Assembly (NCBI GenBank): GCA_016188005.1
Contig: JACPIQ010000086.1
Span: 62,001 to 126,000 of the forward strand
Direction: 5' to 3'
From: Candidatus Rokuibacteriota bacterium
Lineage (GTDB): Bacteria; Methylomirabilota; Methylomirabilia; Rokubacteriales; CSP1-6
DNA length: 64,000 nucleotides
A program made the position numbers and the translations under genes. The notes under the pieces were generated by a model that saw nothing but the letters and a program-made list of their open reading frames with translations, did not search any database and was not told the origin of the DNA. Position 1 is the stretch's first letter, and every line of letters starts with the position of its first letter. This document shows positions 1-10,161 of this stretch, piece by piece.

Positions 1-1
1 C

Positions 2-559
2 TGCCTGGGGCTTCTGCTCGCCGTCACCTCCGCCCAGGCCGAGCCCCGGCGCTGGACTGTCGTCGCGGGGAGGAGCCAGGTGTGGCTCACCGCCTCCTTC
101 CCGCTCGGAGACTTCACCGGGCGAACGGAGGACCTGGGCGGCGAATTCCTCGCCGATCCCACCGATATCCGGCAGGGGGTGACGGGGACCCTCCGGGTCA
201 ACGCCACGACACTGCGCACGGGCGTTGACGGGCGGGACCGGGACATGCGCCAGGCGCTCGGCGTGGACGGCCATCCCGAGATCCGCTTCGTTGTCCAGGC
301 CGTCGAGCCGTCGTTCAGCTCCATCACGGAGGCCGCCGACGTGCTCCTGGCCATCACGGGGTCCATGATCATCCGCGGAGTGGAGCGCCCCATGACGGTT
401 CCGGGTCGCGTGCGCTTCCGGAGCGACCAGCTCTGGGTGCGCGGCGAGTCCCGCCTGAGAATGACCGACTTCGGGATCACGCCCCCCCGACGGCTCTTCC
501 TCACCGTCCGCGACGAGGTGGGCGTGGCTTTCGACGTCACGCTCGCACCTGCCCAGTAG
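2..559 (+). CDS. YceI-family periplasmic protein, 5' partial
   Basis: The reading frame is open from the left edge, so the true start lies outside the window. The first visible residues are the end of a signal peptide (hydrophobic CLGLLLAV followed by an AQA/E cleavage site), so the product is exported. The remaining ~160 residues have the YceI lipocalin-like pattern: a buildup of beta strands, the segment FPLGDFTG, a central GHPEIRF (here VDGHPEIRF) and a C-terminal DEVGVAFDVTL. YceI proteins bind long isoprenoid or amide ligands in the periplasm, but the ligand cannot be read from sequence. The gene is followed by a GC-rich inverted repeat near 563-576 that may end transcription. Family confidence is high; function is not assigned. 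Confidence 0.8.
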   Translation, partial: CLGLLLAVTSAQAEPRRWTVVAGRSQVWLTASFPLGDFTGRTEDLGGEFLADPTDIRQGVTGTLRVNATTLRTGVDGRDRDMRQALGVDGHPEIRFVVQAVEPSFSSITEAADVLLAITGSMIIRGVERPMTVPGRVRFRSDQLWVRGESRLRMTDFGITPPRRLFLTVRDEVGVAFDVTLAPAQ

Positions 560-562
560 CCC

Positions 563-576
563 GCCCCCCTGGGGGC
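563..576. terminator. Short GC inverted repeat after the YceI gene
   Basis: GCCCCC and GGGGGC face each other across a very short loop four bases after the YceI stop codon. There is no U-tract, so this is at best a weak hairpin. The remaining intergenic stretch to the sigma factor gene (about 577-772) holds no ORF that I can support, and I could not pick a convincing promoter in it. Confidence 0.3.
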
Positions 577-772
577 CCGGGGCCGAATAGGCCCACTCGC
601 TGACGCGTCTACCGTCCATGGGGGCATCCGGGACGACCCCACCGACCCGTCGGGGCCTGCCCGAACGGAGTTTCCCTGAAACGGCGGGGGGCTCGGTCCA
701 CTCTAAAGTCCTACGGGAGCGTGATCCATTCCGGGTCACTGGCCCCTAGACTCGCGGGAGACGAGGCAAACG

Positions 773-2290
<1,518 letters not shown>

Positions 2291-2365
2291 CGCCGGGGGC
2301 GGAGGCGGGCCCATCTGCGGAGGTACGGCGCCCTCGCACGCAGAGCGGCCCGTTTGAGCGGGGTG

Positions 2366-3916
2366 CTACACGGGCATGATCCCGTGCTTCTTCCAGGGAC
2401 GCTGCACCTGCTTCGTGCGCGCCATCTCCAACGCCCGGATGACCACGGGCCGGGTCTCCCGCGGGTCGATCACGTCGTCGATGAAGGCCCCCCCGGCGGC
2501 GATATACGGGTTGATCAGCTTCCGGAAGTCCTCGACCCGCCGGGCCCGCTCCGCGTCGGGATCCGCCGCGGCCGCGATCTCCTTCCGGAAGATGATGTTG
2601 GTCCCGCCCTCGGGCCCCATCACGGAGATCTCCGCCGTGGGCCACGCCACGATGAGGTCCGGCTCGTAGGCCTTGCCGCACATGACGAAGTAGCCCGCGC
2701 CATAGGCCTTCCGCAGGACGACGGTGACCTTGGGCACCGTGGCCTCGCTCACCGCGTAGAGCATCTTGGCCCCGTGACGGATGATGCCCTGCCGCTCCAC
2801 CTTGGAGCCCACCAGGAACCCCGGCACGTCCTGCAGGAACACGAGCGGGATGTGAAAGGCGTCACAGAGCATGATGAAGCGCGCGGCCTTGTCGGCCGAA
2901 TCCACGTCCAGCGCCCCGCCCAGCACCATGGGCTGGTTGGCCACGATCCCCACGGGGCGGCCGCCCAGGCGGGCCAGGCCGGTGATGAGGTTCCGGGCCC
3001 ACGCGGGCTTGATCTCGAAGAAGCGGCCGCCGTCCACGACGTGCGCGATGACCTTCTTCATGTCGTAGGCCTTGCGGGCGCTGTCGGGCACGATGCTCAG
3101 CAGCGCCTCGTCCATCCGGTCGGCGGGATCCCCGCAGGGAGCGACGGGCGGCTGCTCCAGGTTGGAACCGGGGAAGAATGACAGGTACTCCTTGATGGCG
3201 TCGATGCACGCCGCGTCGTCGGTCACCTCGAGGTCGGCCACCCCCGAGACCTCGGTGTGCACCTTCGATCCGCCCAGCTCCTCGGGGGTGATGTCCTCGC
3301 CCACCACGGCCTTGACGAGCGGAGGCCCGCCCAGCGCCATGTGGCTCGTCCCCTTCACCATGAGGACGAAGTCCGAGAGCGCCGGGATGTAGGCCGTGCC
3401 GGCGGCGCCCGGGCCCATCATGGCGGCCACCATCGGGACGACCCCGGACATGATGGATTCCTCCCGGAACAGGAAGCCCGACTGGGCGAAGGTCGAGCCG
3501 ATGGCCTCCTGGATGCGCGCCCCCGCCGAGTCGATCAGCCAGACCATGGGCATGCGCTTGGTGAGCGCGATCTCCCGGGCGCGATTGCACTTGATCTCGG
3601 CGGTGCGCCCCATGGACCCCGCCATCACCGTGAAGTCGTACGCGATGACGGACGCCAGGCGGCCGTTGATCTTGCCGAAGCCCGTCACGACGCCATCGGC
3701 AGGCGTCTCCTTGCCGCGCATGGCCGGCGAGATGTTGGCATGCGTCGCCAGGATGCCGATCTCGCTGAACGAGCCAGGGTCGAAGAGCCGGTCGAGCCGC
3801 TCCCGGACCGTCAGCTTCCCGTCGGCGTGCTGCCGGGCGATGGCCTCGGGCCCGCCCATGCCCGTGGCACGCTCACGGCGCGCCTTGAGATCATCCACCA
3901 GCTCCTTCATTCCCAT
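2366..3916 (-). CDS. Acyl-CoA carboxylase, carboxyltransferase subunit (PccB type)
   Basis: The 516-residue product matches the usual length of the propionyl/methylcrotonyl-CoA carboxylase beta subunit. It moves the carboxyl group from biotin to an acyl-CoA. The N-terminal segment (KLTVRERLDRLFDPGSF, then TPADGVVTGFGKINGR) and the crotonase-like core with AGARIQE, GGSKVHTE and FLQDVPGF are typical, as is the C-terminal RKAYGAGYFVM and DPRETRPVV. The start was set at MGMKELVDD because family homology begins there; the longer open frame upstream is a shadow of the DinB-like gene. It lies downstream of the biotin carboxylase and carrier genes on the same strand, so the enzyme set is complete. 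The preferred acyl-CoA is not determined. Confidence 0.9.
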   Translation of the reverse strand: MGMKELVDDLKARRERATGMGGPEAIARQHADGKLTVRERLDRLFDPGSFSEIGILATHANISPAMRGKETPADGVVTGFGKINGRLASVIAYDFTVMAGSMGRTAEIKCNRAREIALTKRMPMVWLIDSAGARIQEAIGSTFAQSGFLFREESIMSGVVPMVAAMMGPGAAGTAYIPALSDFVLMVKGTSHMALGGPPLVKAVVGEDITPEELGGSKVHTEVSGVADLEVTDDAACIDAIKEYLSFFPGSNLEQPPVAPCGDPADRMDEALLSIVPDSARKAYDMKKVIAHVVDGGRFFEIKPAWARNLITGLARLGGRPVGIVANQPMVLGGALDVDSADKAARFIMLCDAFHIPLVFLQDVPGFLVGSKVERQGIIRHGAKMLYAVSEATVPKVTVVLRKAYGAGYFVMCGKAYEPDLIVAWPTAEISVMGPEGGTNIIFRKEIAAAADPDAERARRVEDFRKLINPYIAAGGAFIDDVIDPRETRPVVIRALEMARTKQVQRPWKKHGIMPV

Positions 3917-3999
3917 GAGCACATCCCTTTCGCCGGCGACGGGCGGGCCCTGTGACCGCCCATGTCCGCTCGCCTCGGCTGCGGCCGCGGCTCGCCCGG

Positions 4000-4515
4000 C
4001 TAGCCCTTCACCTGCCCGGAGACGATCAGGTGGTAGAGGGCCAGGTCGGTGGCCGGCGGGGAACCGCTCACCATGGTCAGCATCGTGGCGACCTCGCTTC
4101 GATGATGCGTGGCGTGATTGGCCACGTGCTGGAGCAGCTGCCAGAGAGGGAGCGTGTACGGCTCGCCCCGGATGTTCCGGTACGCCACCAGCCGGGCGAG
4201 GCCGTCTCCGGGTAGCCCCTCGACGAACGCCCGCTGCTCCGACTCGAAGGCGTCCCAGCGGGCCCGCAGGTCGGCGAGCGTGGCGAAGTCTCGGCCGGCG
4301 GGCAGCCCCGTCGGGGAGCGGCCCTGCCAGCGCTCGAGCCACACCCAGTCCGCGGCGTAGATGTGCCCCAGCATGCCCTTGAGCGTCGGAAAGCTCCACT
4401 GGGTGCCCAGATCGCGGGCGGCCGTCTCGTCTCCGAGCGCCGCCGTGACGTCGAAGAGCCTTCGGTTCGCCCACCAGTGGAACTGGTAGAGCCCGCGGAT
4501 CATCTCGAGGGTCAT
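4000..4515 (-). CDS. DinB-fold (YfiT/DinB family) metal-binding protein
   Basis: The 171-residue protein has the four-helix DinB fold pattern. It contains an early WANRRLFDV, a GHIYAADWVWLERW helix and the late HVANHATHHRSEV helix, which supply the His residues that bind a metal in this family. Such proteins often act as thiol-dependent transferases or are damage-induced, and no substrate can be inferred here. It sits between the biotin carrier gene (10 bp upstream) and the carboxyltransferase gene and is probably co-transcribed. GGAGG lies just ahead of the ATG. Its role in a carboxylase operon is unclear. Confidence 0.8.
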   Translation of the reverse strand: MTLEMIRGLYQFHWWANRRLFDVTAALGDETAARDLGTQWSFPTLKGMLGHIYAADWVWLERWQGRSPTGLPAGRDFATLADLRARWDAFESEQRAFVEGLPGDGLARLVAYRNIRGEPYTLPLWQLLQHVANHATHHRSEVATMLTMVSGSPPATDLALYHLIVSGQVKG

Positions 4516-4525
4516 GGTGGCCTCC

Positions 4526-4741
4526 TCAGTCCAACACCGCGACCGTGTCCCCCTCCTGGACGGTCTGCCCCTCGGCCACCCTGATCTCCCTCACGGTGCC
4601 CGCGCGGGGGGCCTCCACGGGGATCTCCATCTTCATGGACTCCAGCACGATGACCGGATCGCCGCTTGCCACCTCGTCACCGGCCTTGGTCGTGATCTGG
4701 AAGACCACCCCCGTGATGTGCGCCTTGACGTCCTCAGCCAT
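4526..4741 (-). CDS. Biotin carboxyl carrier protein (stand-alone biotinyl domain)
   Basis: The 71-residue protein is a bare biotinyl/lipoyl domain. ESMKMEIPV places the biotinylated lysine at residue 37. It carries carboxybiotin between the biotin carboxylase and the carboxyltransferase encoded on either side. The ATG overlaps the 3' end of the biotin carboxylase gene by 8 bp, indicating translational coupling. It lacks the long Pro/Ala-rich linker of AccB, which fits an acyl-CoA carboxylase rather than the fatty-acid acetyl-CoA carboxylase. Confidence 0.9.
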   Translation of the reverse strand: MAEDVKAHITGVVFQITTKAGDEVASGDPVIVLESMKMEIPVEAPRAGTVREIRVAEGQTVQEGDTVAVLD

Positions 4742-6077
4742 TGAACGCTCCTTCCTCGACCATCTGTGTGTGGACCCTGCCTTCCCGGAACGCGGCGCTC
4801 TGGAGCACCCGCCGGTGGAACGGGATCACGGTGGCGACCCCCTCGACGACGACGGCGCCGAGGGCGGCCTCCATGCGGGCGCGCGCCTCCTCCCGCGAGG
4901 AGCCCCAGGCGATCAGCTTGGCCAGCAACGGATCGTAGTGTACCGAAACCTCGACCCCTTCGGCGACCCCGCACTCGAGCCTGACTCCCGGCCCCACGGG
5001 CAGGATCAGACGGGCGATCCGGCCGGGCGAGGGCATGAAGCCCCTGGCCGGGTTCTCGGCGTAGATCCGGCACTCGATGGCGGCGCCGCGCTGCGGGATC
5101 TCCTCCTGCGCCCACGGCAGCCGCTCGCCGGCGGCCACCCGGAGCTGGGCCGAGACCAGGTCGAGCCCGGTCACTTCCTCGGTCACGGGATGCTCCACCT
5201 GGAGCCGCGTGTTCATCTCCAGGAAGTAGGCGTCCTGCCCCTGGACGATGAACTCCATCGTGCCGGCGTTCACGTAGCCCACGGCGCGGGCCCCGGCCAC
5301 GGCGGCCGTGGTGAGGCGCTCCTTCAGCGCGGGATCGAGCCCCGGTGCCGGGCTCTCCTCGAGGAGCTTCTGGTGCCGGCGCTGGATCGAGCACTCCCGC
5401 TCGTGCAGGTGGACGACGTGGCCGTCCCGGTCCCCGAACACCTGCACCTCGATGTGCCGCGGCCTGTCGAGATAACGCTCCACGAAGAGGGCCGCCGACC
5501 CGAAGGCGGCCTGGGCCCGCCGCTGGGCCGTGGCGAAGGCGGCCGCCAGGCCGGCAGCCTCGGCGACGCGCACCATCCCGATGCCCCCGCCGCCGGCAGC
5601 GGCCTTCAGCATCACGGGGTAGCCGATCTGCCCTGCGAGCTCTGTCGCGCGCTCGATCGTCTCGAGCGCCCCGTCGCTGCCGGGGACCACGGGAACGCCC
5701 GCGGCGGCCATGAGCCAGCGTGCCTGGATCTTGTCGCCCATCTGCTGGATGACCCGCCACGGCGGGCCCACGAAGACGAACCCCGCCTCCTCGCACGCCT
5801 TGGCGAAGCGCCAGTTCTCCGAGAGGAAGCCGTAGCCGGGGTGGATGGCCTCGACCCGCCCCGCGCGCGCGGCCTCCAGGACCCGCGCGGGGGCGAGATA
5901 GCTGTCGCGGGCTGGCGCCGGGCCGATGGGAATCGCCTCGTCGGCCTCCCTCACGTGGGGCCAGTCGACGTCGGCCTCCGAGTGGACCGCCACCGCGCGG
6001 ATGCCGAGGGCCCGACAGCCCCGGATGATGCGGCAGGCGATCTCTCCGCGATTGGCGATCAGGACGCTGTGGAACAC
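4734..6077 (-). CDS. Biotin carboxylase subunit of acyl-CoA carboxylase
   Basis: The 447-residue ATP-grasp enzyme carboxylates biotin using ATP and bicarbonate. It has the N-terminal IANRGEIACRIIR, the HPGYGFLSEN motif, a Gly-rich ATP lid (KAAAGGGGIGM), the FVERYLDRPRHIEVQVFGD segment, HLHERECSIQRRHQK and the MNTRLQVEHPVTEE metal and biotin site. The start codon is GTG, chosen because VFHSVLIANRGEIA matches the family N-terminus. It leads the four-gene carboxylase group. Upstream is an ~89-bp gap to the Liv permease gene, so it may be co-transcribed with the transporter. Confidence 0.93.
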   Translation of the reverse strand: MFHSVLIANRGEIACRIIRGCRALGIRAVAVHSEADVDWPHVREADEAIPIGPAPARDSYLAPARVLEAARAGRVEAIHPGYGFLSENWRFAKACEEAGFVFVGPPWRVIQQMGDKIQARWLMAAAGVPVVPGSDGALETIERATELAGQIGYPVMLKAAAGGGGIGMVRVAEAAGLAAAFATAQRRAQAAFGSAALFVERYLDRPRHIEVQVFGDRDGHVVHLHERECSIQRRHQKLLEESPAPGLDPALKERLTTAAVAGARAVGYVNAGTMEFIVQGQDAYFLEMNTRLQVEHPVTEEVTGLDLVSAQLRVAAGERLPWAQEEIPQRGAAIECRIYAENPARGFMPSPGRIARLILPVGPGVRLECGVAEGVEVSVHYDPLLAKLIAWGSSREEARARMEAALGAVVVEGVATVIPFHRRVLQSAAFREGRVHTQMVEEGAFNG

Positions 6078-6166
6078 CAGGCCTCAGGCGCACGCGACCG
6101 CGTGATGTGATGGCACGGCTGTGCGCGGAGTGTAGCCGAAGGCTCCGCGGAAGGCAAACGGCCCCG

Positions 6167-7048
6167 CTACACGCGCTCCTTGAACTCCTTGCCCAAGAGC
6201 CCCTCGGGACGGACCAGCAGCACCACGATGATGATCAGGAAGGCCAGCGTGTTCTTGAACTGGATGGTGAAGTAGGCGCCCGTGAGGCTCTCGGCCACCC
6301 CCAGGATCAGCGCCCCCAGCACCGCCCCGGGCAGGCTGTTGAGCCCCCCCAGCACCGCCGCCGCGAACCCCTTGAGGAAGGGATCGAGCATGAAGAAGGG
6401 GTCCAGCAGGAGCGCCGGTGCCAGGAAGATGCCGGCCACCACGCCCAGCGCCGAGGCCGCGCCCCAGGACACCGAGAGGACGAGCCGCGTCGGGATGCCG
6501 AGCGTCTGCGCCGCCATCACGTTCTCCGAGGTCGCACGCATGGCCAGCCCGAGCCGCGTCTTCTGGACGAGCAGGTAGAGGAGCACGCTGCCCAGGACGC
6601 CGGCCGCCATGGTGGCGAGCGCCAGCTGGCTCACCACCACGGCGCCCAGCTGGTAGGTCTTCGTGTCCGAGATCGGGAACGGGAGCGACACCGGCTCCGC
6701 TCCCCAGAGGTACACGACCATCCCCTGGATGATCAGCGCCAGGCCCAGCGTGAGGATCACCATGCCAAGCAGGTTGGCCCCCGCGCGCTGCGCCCGGACG
6801 AGCACGGAAAAGTAGAAGGCGATCCCCACCGCCGCTCCCACGCCGAGGCTCCCCAGGAACGCCACGGGGAAGGAGTAGTTGTTGGAGAGCAGGGAGAAGG
6901 AGACGAACGTGGCCAGGGTTGCCACGTCGCCGTGGGCGAAGTTCAGCACCCGCGTCGAGCGGTAGATGAGTACGATGCCGAGCGCCACGAGTGCATACAG
7001 GCTCCCCGCCGAGAGCCCGGTGAGCGTGTACTGGAGCAGCTTGTCCAC
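6167..7048 (-). CDS. livH: Liv-type ABC transporter permease (LivH)
   Basis: The 293-residue polytopic inner-membrane protein begins with a GTG codon. It shows the LivH signature (GLSAGSLYALVALGIVLIYRSTRVLNFAHGD) at residues 11-41, about eight hydrophobic segments, and a C-terminal GGLNSLPGAVLGALILGV and RPEGLLGKE. It pairs with the LivM-type permease encoded upstream to form the channel of an importer for branched-chain amino acids or related carboxylates. A ~200-bp non-coding spacer separates it from livM, which is unusual because livH and livM are usually adjacent. Confidence 0.92.
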   Translation of the reverse strand: MDKLLQYTLTGLSAGSLYALVALGIVLIYRSTRVLNFAHGDVATLATFVSFSLLSNNYSFPVAFLGSLGVGAAVGIAFYFSVLVRAQRAGANLLGMVILTLGLALIIQGMVVYLWGAEPVSLPFPISDTKTYQLGAVVVSQLALATMAAGVLGSVLLYLLVQKTRLGLAMRATSENVMAAQTLGIPTRLVLSVSWGAASALGVVAGIFLAPALLLDPFFMLDPFLKGFAAAVLGGLNSLPGAVLGALILGVAESLTGAYFTIQFKNTLAFLIIIVVLLVRPEGLLGKEFKERV

Positions 7049-7249
7049 CGGCCTACCGGGCCCGCCGGGACAAACGGCGAGCCAGACGAGGCCCCGTGGT
7101 GCGAGCCGCAGCCACAGGCGAGGCGAGCGACGAAGGAGGCTGCGGCGACCGAGAACGTGGCCGGGCGAGCCGGAGCCGAAGGCCAGGCGAGCAGACCCGG
7201 GAAGCCGGCGAGCCTGAGCGAGCCATGGCGAGGCCAGCTGCCCCGGCGG
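7049..7249. other. GC-rich spacer with repeated GCGAGC/GGCGAGG words
   Basis: This 201-bp stretch lies between two permease genes that normally touch. It holds many copies of short words such as GCGAGC, GGCGAG and GGAGCCG and contains no ORF that I can support. It resembles the dispersed repeats at 8240-8350, 18364-18498 and 18732-18826 in composition but not in clear alignment. It may be a decayed copy of that family. Confidence 0.4.
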
Positions 7250-8230
7250 TCATCGGAAGGGCCAGAGCTGGAAATAGAGCCGCGTCTTGAGCCACAGCCC
7301 GAACAGCCCCAGGGGCTGGAACATCAGGACCAGGAGGATGGTCAGCCCGTACACCACCGGCACCATCTCCCGGAAGTTGGCGAAGACCTTGGGCACCAGG
7401 ATGACGAAGGCCGCCCCCAGGATCGAGCCCTCGATGGAGGCCACCCCGCCGATGATCACCGCCACGAAGAGCGTGATGGACTCGAGGATGTTGAAGATCT
7501 GGGGCTCGATGTGCCCCAGCACCTGCGCGTACAGCGCCCCATGTACCCCCGCGTAGAACGACGAGAGCGCGAAGGCCAGCAGCTTGTAGCGCGTCAGGTT
7601 GACCCCGTTGACCTCGGCTGCGATGTCCGAGTCCCGGATGGCGACGAAGGCCCGGCCCACGAAGGATGAGATGAGGTTGTAGGTCGCCAGGGTAAAGCCG
7701 GCGAGGAGGAGCAGGTACACGCAGTACTCGTAGCGCGTGCTCGACAGCCCGAGCATCGGCTTGAGCTTCGCGATGGCCAGCCCCGATCGCCCGCCGGAGA
7801 GCACCTCCCAGTTGACGAAGATCTGGTACACCGCCACCCCGAACCCCAGGGTCGCGATGGAGAGGTACGGCCCCTTGAGCCTGAGCGAGGGGAAGCCCAC
7901 CACCACCCCCGCCAGCGCCGCCAGGAGGCCGGCGCCCGCGAGGGCCGCGAGGAACGGCGCCCCCCAGATGCGGAAGTGTCCAAAGCTGAAGGCGCCGATG
8001 GCGAGGAAGCCCGCCTGGCCGAAGGAAATCTGCCCGGTGTAGCCGATGAGCAGGTTCTGCCCCAGCACCCCGATGGAGTACAGCGCCACCAGCGTGCCGA
8101 TGAAGACCATGTAGTCCGGCGCCACCCACGGGAACACGGCGACGGCCGCCAGGAGCAGCGCCAGCAGGGCGCGCGTGATGCGCTTGCGGGCGAAGCCCAC
8201 GTCCTGCCGGTAGGACTCGACGAGGTCCAT
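7250..8230 (-). CDS. livM: Liv-type ABC transporter permease (LivM)
   Basis: The 326-residue polytopic protein contains the LivM core (IGVLGQNLLIGYTGQISFGQAGF at about residues 53-75), SLRLKGPYLSIATLGF, the cytoplasmic AIRDSDIAAEVNGVN loop that contacts the ATPase, and GGVASIEGSILGAAF. About nine or ten membrane segments are visible. It forms the heterodimeric channel with LivH. It is separated from the acyl-CoA ligase gene upstream by a 122-bp block that is almost entirely a GC-rich repeat. Confidence 0.92.
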   Translation of the reverse strand: MDLVESYRQDVGFARKRITRALLALLLAAVAVFPWVAPDYMVFIGTLVALYSIGVLGQNLLIGYTGQISFGQAGFLAIGAFSFGHFRIWGAPFLAALAGAGLLAALAGVVVGFPSLRLKGPYLSIATLGFGVAVYQIFVNWEVLSGGRSGLAIAKLKPMLGLSSTRYEYCVYLLLLAGFTLATYNLISSFVGRAFVAIRDSDIAAEVNGVNLTRYKLLAFALSSFYAGVHGALYAQVLGHIEPQIFNILESITLFVAVIIGGVASIEGSILGAAFVILVPKVFANFREMVPVVYGLTILLVLMFQPLGLFGLWLKTRLYFQLWPFR

Positions 8231-8250
8231 GCGCGCTTACGCTCGCGGGA

Positions 8251-8350
8251 TTCCCATATCCGCTCGGCTCGCCTCCGGCTACGCCTCGCCCCCTCGCTCC
8301 GCTCGGCGCATCCCCGTATCCGCTCGGCTCGCCTCCGGCTGCGCCTCGCC
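8251..8350. repeat. Dispersed GC-rich repeat, two units in direct orientation (period 60)
   Basis: The segment starting TATCCGCTCGG at 8257 recurs at 8317, near-identical over about 34 bases, with CCCTCGCTCCGCTCGG between the units. The same words occur about 10 kb away at 18732-18826, and a related reverse-orientation form occurs at 18364-18498. It lies directly after the stop codon of the acyl-CoA ligase gene. Read in the direction of that gene, it begins GGCGAGGCGCAGCCGGAGG. I see no coding function. Confidence 0.85.
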
Positions 8351-8352
8351 CA

Positions 8353-10161
8353 TCAGCCGCTGTAGAGCCTCGTGATGAGATCGGCGTAGCGCGTCTCGAG
8401 AGAGCGCCGCTTCACCTTCTTCGTCGGCGTCACGTCGCCCTCCTCCTCGTAGAAGCGCCGAGGGAGCAGCGCGATCTTCTTGACGCTCTCGACCTGGGAC
8501 AGCGTCCGGTTGACCTTGTCCACCTCGGCCTCGATGAGCCGGACAACCTCGGGGTTCTGGGTCAGGTCCTGGAAGGTCGTGAACGGGAGCCGGTGGTCCT
8601 GGGCGTACTTGGTGACGTTGTCCTCGTCGATGAGGAGGAGGGCCACGAGGTACTTCCGGCGGTCACCGACCACCACGGCGTCCTGGATGTACGGGCTGAA
8701 CTTGAGCTTGTTCTCGATGTACGCGGGCGTGATATTCTTGCCCCCGGCCGTGATGATGATGTCCTTCTTCCGGTCGAGGATCTTGAGGTAGCCGTCCTCC
8801 CACGCGCCCACATCGCCGGTGTGCAGCCACCCGTCCCGGTCCACGGTCTGCGCCGTGAGGTCGGGATCCTTGAAGTACCCCTTGAAGACGTGGGGGCCGC
8901 GCGTGAGGATCTCGCCGTCGTCGGCCAGCATCACCTCGACCCCCGGAATCGCCTGCCCCACCGTGCCCACCCGGGGGTGCTCCACCCGGTTCACCGAGAT
9001 GACGCCGGTGGATTCCGTCTGCCCGTACCCCTCGATGAGCGGGATGCCCAGGGCGTGGTAGTACTCGAACAGCTCGGGCGAGGCGGGCGCGGCGCCGCAC
9101 ACGGCGATGCGCGTGCGGTCGAAGCCCAGCCGGCGCTTGAGCGGCGCCAGCACGGCCCAGTATGCCAGGCGATACAGGAGCCGCAGCCCGAGGGAGGGGC
9201 CCCGGGGGGAGTACTTCACGCGCGCGTACCGCCGCCCGACCGTCACGGCCATCCGGTACAGCGCGCGCTTCAGCCGCGTGGAATCGGCCATGCGCAGGTC
9301 CACGGTCGAGGCGAGCTTCTCCCAGATACGCGGCACGCTGGCGAAGTAGGTCGGCGAGACCTCGCGCAGGTTCTGGAACAGCGTGTCCATGCTCTCCACG
9401 AAGTTGACGACGTACCCGATCCTGATCGCCTGGAAGACGGAGATGAGGTTCTCGTAGATGTGGGCGAAGGGCAGGTACGAGACCACCTCGTCGTCGGGCG
9501 CGCCGGGATTGACGGCCATCAAGGCGTCCGTGGTCCAGAGGATCGATGCGTGGGAGAGCATGGCCCCCTTGGGCGGCCCCGTGGTTCCCGACGTGTAGAT
9601 GATCATCGCCGTGTCGTGGGGTGCGACGGTCCGCCGCCGCTCCTCCACCGCACCGGGATGCACCTCGGCGAATGCCATTCCTCGCTTCAGGAAGTCGTCG
9701 AAGAAGACGACCCGGTCGTCCGTGAAGCCCCAGAGCCCCTTGGCGTCCCACACCACCACCCGCTCGACCTTCGTCTCGCCCACGATGGTCAGCACCTTGT
9801 CCAGCTGCTCCTCGTTCTCGAGGAAGATCAGGCGGGCCTCGGAGTGGTTCAGGAGGTACCTGATCTGCTCCGGCGCCGACGTCGGGTAGATGCCGCAGGT
9901 CACTCCCCGCGCGGTCTGGATCCCGACGTGGCAGTAGAGCCACTCCGGGCGGTTCTCCCCCAGCACCGCCACGTTCTCCTGCGGGCGGAGCCCGAAGGCC
10001 AGGAGCGCGGCCGCGACCTTGTCCACCTCCTCGCCGTACTGGCGCCAGGTCACCCGGTGCCAGACGCCGTACTCCTTGTACCGGAGCGCCAGCCGGTCGC
10101 CCAGCTCTGCGACCCGCTCCGCGAAGAGCGCCGCCAGCGTGGTCCCGTGCGCGTCCGTCAT
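8353..10161 (-). CDS. Long-chain-type acyl-CoA synthetase (AMP-forming)
   Basis: The 602-residue ANL-superfamily enzyme converts a carboxylic acid, ATP and CoA into acyl-CoA. The P-loop-like YTSGTTGPPKGAM is at about residue 185, followed by VEGYGQTESTG (here IEGYGQTEST), the TGDVGAWEDGYLKILDRKKD hinge and a C-terminal domain with AGGKNITPAYIE and TPTKKVKR. The length fits FadD/FACL enzymes. The start was set at MTDAHGTT, whose ATG overlaps the livF stop as TGATG and has AGAGGAGG at ideal spacing; the longer frame upstream overlaps livF. Its place inside a Liv transporter operon suggests that the importer brings in a carboxylic acid for activation, as seen for aromatic or fatty acids elsewhere. 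The substrate is inference. Confidence 0.92.
   Translation of the reverse strand: MTDAHGTTLAALFAERVAELGDRLALRYKEYGVWHRVTWRQYGEEVDKVAAALLAFGLRPQENVAVLGENRPEWLYCHVGIQTARGVTCGIYPTSAPEQIRYLLNHSEARLIFLENEEQLDKVLTIVGETKVERVVVWDAKGLWGFTDDRVVFFDDFLKRGMAFAEVHPGAVEERRRTVAPHDTAMIIYTSGTTGPPKGAMLSHASILWTTDALMAVNPGAPDDEVVSYLPFAHIYENLISVFQAIRIGYVVNFVESMDTLFQNLREVSPTYFASVPRIWEKLASTVDLRMADSTRLKRALYRMAVTVGRRYARVKYSPRGPSLGLRLLYRLAYWAVLAPLKRRLGFDRTRIAVCGAAPASPELFEYYHALGIPLIEGYGQTESTGVISVNRVEHPRVGTVGQAIPGVEVMLADDGEILTRGPHVFKGYFKDPDLTAQTVDRDGWLHTGDVGAWEDGYLKILDRKKDIIITAGGKNITPAYIENKLKFSPYIQDAVVVGDRRKYLVALLLIDEDNVTKYAQDHRLPFTTFQDLTQNPEVVRLIEAEVDKVNRTLSQVESVKKIALLPRRFYEEEGDVTPTKKVKRRSLETRYADLITRLYSG

Noticed and set aside
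4545-6110. 521-codon + strand frame over the biotin carboxylase region
   Set aside because: It is the shadow of accC-type coding. The minus-strand frame carries all ATP-grasp motifs.
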